Assembly: GCF_002551815.1 (NCBI RefSeq) | Contig: NZ_NVPR01000019.1 | Location: forward strand, 39,561 to 103,560 | Reading direction: 5' to 3' | Origin: Bacillus sp. AFS098217 | GTDB taxonomy: Bacteria > Bacillota > Bacilli > Bacillales > Bacillaceae_G | Length of the DNA stretch: 64,000 bases | Part shown: positions 57,960 through 64,000 of the stretch, in pieces | Layout of the letters: every line of letters starts with the position of its first letter | Numbering within the stretch: position 1 is the stretch's first letter | Notes under the pieces: model-generated | The model's database searches: none | Told to the model about the DNA's origin: nothing | Seen by the model: the letters and a program-made list of their open reading frames with translations, nothing else | Translations under genes and position numbers: made by a program

Positions 57960-59273
57960 TTATAAACGTTGAAATACTGGGGTATATCCGAATTGCATTG
58001 ACTCATCCAATCCCTTGCCCTGTGTTGGATTCCACGCCGCAATCGTCACGTTATAATTCTCTTTTCTCAATTCTGTCGCAAAAGCAATTAATGCTGCTCT
58101 TACTTTCTCGTTTTCTACTAAATCTGAGTCGAACGCTAGATAAATATTTTGTACATCCATATCTTTTAATACTGGCATTGCAATTCTCCATGCATTTACA
58201 CCAGGTATTGCAAGTACAGTTGTTCCTACTTCTTCAAGCTCTAACGGATCAAATCGTTCCTGAATTAAATCTGAAATTAAATCCGCTTTGAGGGGCCCCT
58301 CTGTAATCCATACTGATTTTGCTTTATGTAGCGTACCAGGACTCCAATATTTCAATTGAGGAGTAGGGACAGCAACATGTACAGGAAGTGGTTGTTCACT
58401 ACCACCAGCACCCGTACCTTGATGCTTATTCGCAGAAGAAATCCATAGATATTTTTGTCCTTTATGAATCTTCAAAACAATTTTATGCCCTTGAAATTGC
58501 AACTCTACATCTTTTCCAAGTTCAATCTCATCTTCAAATATACAATCCTCGTTTAAAGTTAATTTCACTTTATTTGGCTGTTGTACAAGCTCTGCCCGCA
58601 GACCATTTGGTCCAGTTTTCACATTAACTGTGTTCTTTACTTCATCAACACGTACTTGCCAACCAACAATTTGGTTATATTGATTTCTGAATGGAATCAT
58701 AATACCTGGAAACCCTGCCAGTAAACGTAGGGACAGTTGTCCTTTATTCATTTCGTGGAAACCTGGAACGCCTTTCCAGCAATCTTGATTACCTAGTTGT
58801 GCAAATAGCTTTTCCCATACTGTTGTATAGGTTTCATTCTCTAATACAATCTGCTGTTTTAAAAAAGAACGATATTGACGAATTGCTATCTGTTCTTTTG
58901 TCATTTTTCTCTCATTGATTAAATGTGTATGATGATATTGTTGTAATGGCAAAAATTCTATTAATGCACGATTAAAAACATCTAGTTCTTCATCACTTTT
59001 TTTCGTATTTGTTTGTACTGGTTGTATCTGAGGAAGTTGATATTTCTTCTTCCCGTTTAAGTAATGAACGTAACTTGGATTACTAGAGTTCTTCCCATAC
59101 ACCCACTTACTCTCTACTCGAGTACACGCTACTTTCTCCTGTGACACATGAATCATACAATTTCCAATACTATTGCAAATTGGGCAAGGGACACGATAAA
59201 ATTCCCACCAACTACCTCTTGGTTGCGCACTTGTTAAACGAAATTGTCCTTTTTCAATGTTATAGTTCATCAT
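57960..59273 (-). CDS. Primase-like Toprim protein (DUF3854-type)
   Basis: 437 residues. An N-terminal zinc knuckle 'CPICNSIGNCMIH' resembles the primase zinc-binding domain. The middle is a variable domain. The C-terminal Toprim domain has 'SVWITEGPLKADLISDLI' (the E-G-x-x-K motif), 'VLAIPGVNAW' and 'IYLAFDSDLVEN' (the D-x-D motif). It could prime plasmid or transfer replication. It overlaps the LPD1 gene by 14 bp. Confidence 0.8.
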   Translation of the reverse strand: MMNYNIEKGQFRLTSAQPRGSWWEFYRVPCPICNSIGNCMIHVSQEKVACTRVESKWVYGKNSSNPSYVHYLNGKKKYQLPQIQPVQTNTKKSDEELDVFNRALIEFLPLQQYHHTHLINERKMTKEQIAIRQYRSFLKQQIVLENETYTTVWEKLFAQLGNQDCWKGVPGFHEMNKGQLSLRLLAGFPGIMIPFRNQYNQIVGWQVRVDEVKNTVNVKTGPNGLRAELVQQPNKVKLTLNEDCIFEDEIELGKDVELQFQGHKIVLKIHKGQKYLWISSANKHQGTGAGGSEQPLPVHVAVPTPQLKYWSPGTLHKAKSVWITEGPLKADLISDLIQERFDPLELEEVGTTVLAIPGVNAWRIAMPVLKDMDVQNIYLAFDSDLVENEKVRAALIAFATELRKENYNVTIAAWNPTQGKGLDESMQFGYTPVFQRL

Positions 59274-61038
59274 TCTCCGCTCCTTGTATCATTTTAATTA
59301 CATATGGAATAACATCTTTCATTAGGCTTTCTATATGTTTATTAATATTTTCTCTTTGTTTCTCAAGTGGATACACAAACGAATATGTATCACATACAAG
59401 ATAATCATTTCTTTGTCCACGATCTATTAATGTTGACTCAACATATGCTTCAAAAGCTCTTGCAAACATTTCATGATTCGTAGACCAATATTTTTTTGTC
59501 TTTCTTTTATCTAATTGAACTGCTGTATCAAAGAATACAGAACCATCAGCTTTATATGTAATCGTCTCAAATTTTTGCCCTGTTTTTTGAAAATGATAAG
59601 CTGCAAGCATTTGTGCAGCACGTTCAAAATCTTTTTCAATTTTACGTAACATTCGTGACTTTGCTGCTTCAGGTTGATTTTCAAGTCTTCTATGCAAACA
59701 TGTATGATGCGTCCCTAATATAGCAGATACATTACCTTTAAACCCATCATAACAATCTATTACACTACCGTGAAAATACCATTTGCGATTGTATGCAGCT
59801 GTTACATCCACTTCTCTTTCAACTTTACCAGATTTAAATCCATTATTTGTTGATTTTAACTTATCAGCAATAGTTTGAGGTAACTCATGACCTATGCTTT
59901 TCAAATTGGAAGAAAAACCTGTGGTACCATTTTGAAAAGCGTAGCTACAATCATATAAAAAATGATCGAGAGCATGGAGCCATTCATGACATAATGCCCC
60001 TACACCATTATCACGTGTTAAATTAATTACTTTCGTAGACGGTTCATAGTGGGCTAATGCTGTACCACTTCCCCTTGCGCCGATTGCTAGTCCTAAACGA
60101 CCACCTAATCCCATATACTCTGGTGGAAGCCCTAAAACTTGTGCTAAGTCATGTAACGCTTCTGATACATGCATGATGTGTTCCTTTGCATACTGTTCGC
60201 CGCAATAATGCCCAAATTGCAGTCCCTTTAATCCAAACATAGAAACGAGTTCTTCAGGCTTTGTAGCAAGCAACACTTGCGACCCTTTCCTTTGTAGCGT
60301 ATCAGGAAGTTTTCTTGTCCAAACAGGCGCTGACTTTTTACGAGTAATTTCTTTCTTCGTAAGCAAGTCACTCCACGTTAAATTATGTGATACACGATTA
60401 TATGTTTGATTTATACTTTTTGAATTTGTACATAATGAAATGAACTTCTTTCCTAATGCCAGGAGTTCTAACCCACTTGTATTCACAAATTCATCAAACT
60501 TCTCTACCACCATTCGTTTAAATGAGCATTTCGGATTCGTGTGTTTTCTAAACTCCGACCATCCATTGTTTATTTCAATTCCATAAGAAATGACAAGATC
60601 CACCCATTGAGCTGATGTTTGAACAGACTGTAAATCCTCCCATACCTTTCTACACGCCTTTACATATAATTGTCTAGCAGTTGGTGTATCGACAGGAGGT
60701 TTCGTATTGATTCTACGTACTAACAACTGTTTCAACTTAGCTACGTAAGGCTGTATTTCTTTATCCTTTTCTATTTCAAATGAAAATGGCATGAGTACTT
60801 TGCGGTCTAGTACATTTACTGCTTCAGCTGCAGATTCTTTCTCAATTTCCGATAATATATCTAGAGAAAATGATACCAAAAATGATTCTTTTAGCGCTCG
60901 AATCTCTTTCTTTGCACCAGCTAGTTTTTCCCCTACATCATAACTAAAACGATTTCCGAATTGTCTTTCAGTCCTAACATCATTGACTACATTCTCCTCT
61001 ACTTGTACATCAAAAAGTTCGAATAATTTCATTTTCAT
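59260..61038 (-). CDS. LPD1-domain zinc-metallopeptidase-like protein
   Basis: 592 residues. 'FGLKGLQFGHYCGEQYAKEHIMHVSEALHDLAQVLGLPPEYMGLGGRLGLAIGARG' is the large polyvalent protein-associated domain 1 (LPD1), and 'ALCHEWLHALDHFL' carries HExxH with a following Asp, a metallopeptidase signature. The N-terminal ~230 residues are unfamiliar. Such domains occur in polyvalent proteins injected with phage or conjugative DNA. It begins an operon with the primase-like gene, which suggests early expression in the recipient (inference). Confidence 0.8.
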   Translation of the reverse strand: MKMKLFELFDVQVEENVVNDVRTERQFGNRFSYDVGEKLAGAKKEIRALKESFLVSFSLDILSEIEKESAAEAVNVLDRKVLMPFSFEIEKDKEIQPYVAKLKQLLVRRINTKPPVDTPTARQLYVKACRKVWEDLQSVQTSAQWVDLVISYGIEINNGWSEFRKHTNPKCSFKRMVVEKFDEFVNTSGLELLALGKKFISLCTNSKSINQTYNRVSHNLTWSDLLTKKEITRKKSAPVWTRKLPDTLQRKGSQVLLATKPEELVSMFGLKGLQFGHYCGEQYAKEHIMHVSEALHDLAQVLGLPPEYMGLGGRLGLAIGARGSGTALAHYEPSTKVINLTRDNGVGALCHEWLHALDHFLYDCSYAFQNGTTGFSSNLKSIGHELPQTIADKLKSTNNGFKSGKVEREVDVTAAYNRKWYFHGSVIDCYDGFKGNVSAILGTHHTCLHRRLENQPEAAKSRMLRKIEKDFERAAQMLAAYHFQKTGQKFETITYKADGSVFFDTAVQLDKRKTKKYWSTNHEMFARAFEAYVESTLIDRGQRNDYLVCDTYSFVYPLEKQRENINKHIESLMKDVIPYVIKMIQGAENDEL

Positions 61039-61132
61039 ATCTCCTTTTTATAAATAAAAAGACAGTAATTCATAGCAAACTTACACTACGTATTACTGTC
61101 ATATCCTCTGGTTATATTTTTCTTTTATCATA

Positions 61133-61297
61133 TTACTTTTCTCTATTTTGCATTTTTTTCTTGAACTGTAACATATGCAAATCTTTAGCTCTTTTTTTAT
61201 CCATAAATCTTCTTTCATCTTCTTGTGTCAGTTTTGGCTTTTCTTTTCTCGGAACAGCAAGTACCATTTCCTTCTCTTCCTTACTCTTTTCATTCAT
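61133..61297 (-). CDS. Small basic helical protein
   Basis: 54 residues from ATG 61297 (GGGAGAA, 9 nt). Highly charged: 'NEKSKEEKEMVLAVPRKEK' and 'FMDKKRAKDLHMLQFKKKMQNREK'. A DNA- or RNA-binding helix is plausible. It lies in the 61871-57960 operon, 26 bp after the gene at 61323 ends. Confidence 0.5.
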   Translation of the reverse strand: MNEKSKEEKEMVLAVPRKEKPKLTQEDERRFMDKKRAKDLHMLQFKKKMQNREK

Positions 61298-61322
61298 CAA
61301 AAAAATTCTCCCGTATCCAAAG

Positions 61323-61871
61323 TTAAACACTCACTCCATACAAAGAAAACAAGTCTTCTTTTGAAGGATTTATGGCATGTAACCAACTATCGATCTGTAA
61401 AAAGTCCCCTTTTTTTAATTTCCCGCCCTTTTCAGCACGTTTTGTAATTTCTAATACACCATGATGTTGTACGAGTATCATCATGTCATCTTTACGAAAG
61501 ATACTTGCTACATCTGATGATTGTATGTTGTTACGACGTAAAATTGGCTTCCATTGTGTAAGAGAATACCCTTCCACTTCTAAGAAACCACGAATCGCAG
61601 TAAAACGAATGCTCGTACCTCTAAAACATTTTTCTAACAAAAAAAGAAAGTCTCGTATAGATCCGTTGAATCGGACGTGATACAAATAGACTTTCCCCGC
61701 TTGTTTAACTGCTTGTTGTGATAGATTGGATGGTTGGATTGCGAACTGATAACAATCACGTTCCCAAAATGCCCCCTCTTTTGTTATTTTCATCCGTAAT
61801 GCACGTAAACCTGGAATAAAATCATTAGGATGCGCAGAACAAAATATAGATACCTCAAAACTCATTTTCAT
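61323..61871 (-). CDS. Hypothetical protein, first gene of the primase operon
   Basis: 182 residues, alpha/beta, with 'MSFEVSIFCSAHPNDFIPGLRALRMKI' and 'FRGTSIRFTAIRGFLEVEGYSLTQWKPILRR'. No catalytic motif seen. Shine-Dalgarno GGGGGAT. It follows a long leader with alternative hairpins and heads a four-gene unit (61323, 61133, 59260, 57960). Not recognised. Confidence 0.55.
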   Translation of the reverse strand: MKMSFEVSIFCSAHPNDFIPGLRALRMKITKEGAFWERDCYQFAIQPSNLSQQAVKQAGKVYLYHVRFNGSIRDFLFLLEKCFRGTSIRFTAIRGFLEVEGYSLTQWKPILRRNNIQSSDVASIFRKDDMMILVQHHGVLEITKRAEKGGKLKKGDFLQIDSWLHAINPSKEDLFSLYGVSV

Positions 61872-61910
61872 TTAAAATCCCCCTAAATACATATTTTTTA
61901 ATAAAACCCT

Positions 61911-62010
61911 TCGACTTGAAGACAACACAAAAAGGGCTTCTTCAAGTCGATTAAAAATGTGTACAGCAAAATAAGCTATATACATTAAATCGGCTCAAAG
62001 AAGCCCTTTC
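61911..62010 (-). promoter_or_regulatory. Leader with two mutually exclusive hairpins
   Basis: On the minus strand segment A (AAAGGGCTTCTT) can pair with B (AAGAAGCCCTTT, followed by TTG) as a terminator, while B's GACTTGAAGA part can pair with C (TCTTCAAGTC) just downstream. This is a riboregulator-like layout before the operon at 61871. The rest of 61872-62242 holds the divergent promoter of the gene at 62243. Confidence 0.6.
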
Positions 62011-62242
62011 TCATTGAAACAAAATAAAAACATGTTTCTACTACTCAACCACTACACAAAGGTGTGGGAATAAACGGAATCAAATAAACAATTAATATAC
62101 CCTTATATTAAAAAAAATAATCATAGATTTCAACAACTTTCTAAATAAATCCAATTTAATATAAACATAATTTCCCAATATGGGTAAAATTATGTTATAA
62201 TCAACCATAAATGAAACATACGTTCTTAAGGAGGGGTTTTTA

Positions 62243-62701
62243 ATGTTTAATATGTTTAAAAAGAATGCTAATACTAATGAAGCTATTGTTATGACTAATG
62301 GTGACATATTTGATTTATTTTTGTTTCCTACCATGCGTGAACAACAATATCATCTAGTTACAGAGAATTTTCACAATATGGGGTATAATCATTATTTACT
62401 ATACGTTGATAGTGACAAAAACTTATTACACATATATGATGAAATCTCTTCAACTACTGGAGGAACAAGTGCAATTAACAGAATTAACGATTACTTAATT
62501 GAAAAAGTATATGAGGCTCTAAATTTAGGGAATCCAAAGAAGGCAAAAGCACTTATCTATTTCCCTGAAATGAACAGTACAGGAGTAGGTATCGTAACAT
62601 ATGGCTACCATGCTGACAGAGAAGAATATGACTTTGGACATGATATCAGTGAAAGTAATAGACATGAACCATTCATAAAGTTAGCTCAAAATCACAAATG
62701 A
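62243..62701 (+). CDS. Hypothetical soluble protein
   Basis: 152 residues, good Shine-Dalgarno (AAGGAGGGG). Alpha/beta with 'DIFDLFLFPTMREQQYHLVTENF', a repeated Tyr-rich part and acidic end. Single plus-strand gene between two minus-strand units, with its own promoter (TTATAA near 62198) and terminator. Not recognised. Confidence 0.6.
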   Translation: MFNMFKKNANTNEAIVMTNGDIFDLFLFPTMREQQYHLVTENFHNMGYNHYLLYVDSDKNLLHIYDEISSTTGGTSAINRINDYLIEKVYEALNLGNPKKAKALIYFPEMNSTGVGIVTYGYHADREEYDFGHDISESNRHEPFIKLAQNHK

Positions 62702-62740
62702 ATTAACAACATTCTATCACTTTCCTTGTTAGGGTATTCA

Positions 62741-62772
62741 AAAAGACAAAAGTACTAACTTTTGTCTTTTTA
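62741..62772. terminator. Terminator at 62.75 kb
   Basis: AAAAGACAAAAGT / ACTTTTGTCTTTT, serving the gene at 62243 and the convergent gene at 62784. Confidence 0.85.
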
Positions 62773-62783
62773 TATTATATATT

Positions 62784-63476
62784 TTATTTCAGAGCTATCC
62801 ATTCATAACTCACCCAATCTCTCGGTTTCTTATCATATTTTATGCGTCCTGTTGTGCAAAATGAAGCGATTACCCATTGAATCAGGTTCATCTTTGCGTA
62901 TGGATCAACGCACTCTTCTAGCTTTTTCAATTGATAACCTGTACTATTTTTTTGCCAAAGCGCATACATGCGAAAATGTGTAGTTGTGACTAGCCTAGCT
63001 TTTGTTGTTACTTGCCATTTCGCAATTTTTATTAAATCTTCTTTTACTTTTTGCTCATACTCTTGCTTGATAGTTTTATAATTCTTGTTTTTATTAATTA
63101 AACCATTTTCAAATGTTTGAGGCATGTGGTGTACTTCATATACAGTTCCTTCTTCCTCCCCTAATATATTAGACTCAACTAGAAATATATTTTTTAGCTT
63201 AAGCTGTTCCGTTAATTCTCTTCCACTTTGTAAAAATGGTTTTTTTACCTTTTGCAATAAGAGAACTTGAACAACTAATGCAAGCAGTAGGGGATATTCT
63301 AACACAAACAGAAACGAAATAAACATATTCAAAATATATACTGCCACTAAAGCATAAATTGTTAGGTAAATATATTTTTCTCTTTGATGAATTACTCTAC
63401 TATTCAAGCGATAGTACCTCCGTTGTGAAATAGGGTGAAAGCAATATAAACCACTGCTCCTAACAAGATAGAACAA
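62784..63476 (-). CDS. Membrane protein next to the prepilin peptidase
   Basis: 230 residues. Two membrane helices (about 34-75) after a basic N-terminus rich in Arg and Tyr, then a soluble part with a His- and Lys-rich region. It overlaps the prepilin-peptidase gene by 73 bp in another frame, so the true start may be internal (for example near 63390). Possibly a T4SS or pilus accessory. Not recognised. Confidence 0.5.
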   Translation of the reverse strand: MFYLVRSSGLYCFHPISQRRYYRLNSRVIHQREKYIYLTIYALVAVYILNMFISFLFVLEYPLLLALVVQVLLLQKVKKPFLQSGRELTEQLKLKNIFLVESNILGEEEGTVYEVHHMPQTFENGLINKNKNYKTIKQEYEQKVKEDLIKIAKWQVTTKARLVTTTHFRMYALWQKNSTGYQLKKLEECVDPYAKMNLIQWVIASFCTTGRIKYDKKPRDWVSYEWIALK

Positions 63477-63949
63477 GCACCCGGAAAGCTCTTAATTAGC
63501 TGTATTTCTTGTTTAGGTAGTTTTACTCCAAAGATAGAAGCAGCATGCTGGAATTGGTCTTTAATAGCCCCAGCAAAGCCTAAAATTTTTATTAATCGGT
63601 ACACACTCGCAATCCAGAAGAATGAAAGATGAAAAGCAGTTAATATAATTGCAGTTAACATCGCTGATTCTTCAACTACATTACTAATGTACAAAGCGGC
63701 AACTATTAACATTTTTGTATCCCCTGGTGACGAGAACTTAAACATTTCTAGTATTAATCCGCATACCATTGCCATGACGAGTACAATCCCTATCTCTTTT
63801 AGCGTACGCACATGTCCAAAATAGGTTATTACAACGCCTAACATCAAAAACAGTGCGTGCCATGCGTTTTTTGTTTTTCTATACTTTAAATCTGTGAATA
63901 CATTAAGAAACATATAACTTAAGAGCAATCCTATACAATACATGCCCAT
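63404..63949 (-). CDS. A24-family prepilin peptidase
   Basis: 181 residues, five to six membrane helices. Both catalytic Asp are present: 'FTDLKYRKTKNAW' and 'FSSPGDTKMLIVAALY' (the G-D motif). It lacks the N-methylation domain, like TadV-type peptidases. It would cleave type IV pilin-like signal peptides; no such pilin is seen in the window, so its substrates may lie upstream, beyond the window. Confidence 0.85.
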   Translation of the reverse strand: MGMYCIGLLLSYMFLNVFTDLKYRKTKNAWHALFLMLGVVITYFGHVRTLKEIGIVLVMAMVCGLILEMFKFSSPGDTKMLIVAALYISNVVEESAMLTAIILTAFHLSFFWIASVYRLIKILGFAGAIKDQFQHAASIFGVKLPKQEIQLIKSFPGACSILLGAVVYIAFTLFHNGGTIA

Positions 63950-64000
63950 ATTTTTTCCTCCTCATAATGATTATCTTTTGATAAAAGACTCGTTATATGT

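Noticed and set aside
1-64000. Replication origin, relaxase or VirD4 coupling protein
   Set aside because: Looked for iterons, Rep, TubZ/RepX, relaxase His motifs and VirD4; none found, so they must lie outside the window.

Overview
The window is a low-GC, plasmid-type segment of a Bacillus cereus group bacterium (B. cereus / B. thuringiensis / B. anthracis relatives). The host call rests on the left part resembling the B. anthracis pXO1 backbone as I remember it: topoisomerase III, thermonuclease lipoprotein, PagR-like ArsR regulators, a Rap-Phr pair and a plasmid Hfq. IS231-type, Tn4430-type and IStron elements typical of this group support it. The type IV secretion and primase genes on the right mark a large, probably conjugative plasmid. 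No replication initiator, relaxase or VirD4 coupling protein lies inside the window, and no rRNA or tRNA was recognised.

Layout. 0-7 kb: 3' part of topB, two pagR-like genes, a Zn-ribbon protein, a secreted nuclease, BdbC-like thiol oxidoreductase, and a Rap-Phr quorum-sensing pair. 7-15 kb: small plasmid genes, a XerS-like and a second tyrosine recombinase with candidate inverted-repeat sites, Hfq, a probable type I toxin-antitoxin locus, and an XRE regulator. 15-21 kb: an AimR-AimP (arbitrium-like) pair whose upstream region is interrupted by an IStron (group I intron fused to IS607-type tnpA/tnpB), then an oligopeptide-binding lipoprotein. 21-25.6 kb: an IS231-ended cassette carrying a secreted protein, a YolD-like gene, small membrane/lipoproteins and HU. 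25.7-34 kb: a type I-B CRISPR-Cas interference module (cas6-cas8b-cas7-cas5-cas3) without cas1, cas2 or cas4, flanked by two CRISPR arrays with near-identical leaders in mirror orientation.

34-45 kb: an accessory zone with AbrB, two GNAT proteins, a homing-endonuclease-repeat protein, a thioredoxin-like protein, DUF418, a CPBP protease, several Zn-ribbon/phage-like small genes, and several miniature elements with Tn3-like ends. 45-56.3 kb: a Gram-positive T4SS operon on the minus strand (pilin, PrgI/VirB3-like, VirB4 ATPase, VirB6-like channel, three-domain wall hydrolase, VirB8-like), headed by a sigma-A-like promoter and a leader terminator. 56.4-64 kb: an Rpn-type nuclease, a Toprim/primase-like protein, an LPD1 zinc-metallopeptidase-like protein, and an A24 prepilin peptidase.

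Themes. Two peptide-pheromone receptors, an OppA importer and an extra orphan signal-peptide ORF suggest the plasmid senses its own prevalence. Several operons are preceded by promoter plus terminator-hairpin leaders, four of which share one stem core, suggesting a common attenuation mode. Regulators of host-wide scope (Hfq, HU, AbrB, PagR-like) are encoded on the plasmid itself. The CRISPR module can interfere but not acquire spacers by itself, and one of its oldest spacers matches the plasmid's own oppA at 32 of 36 positions.
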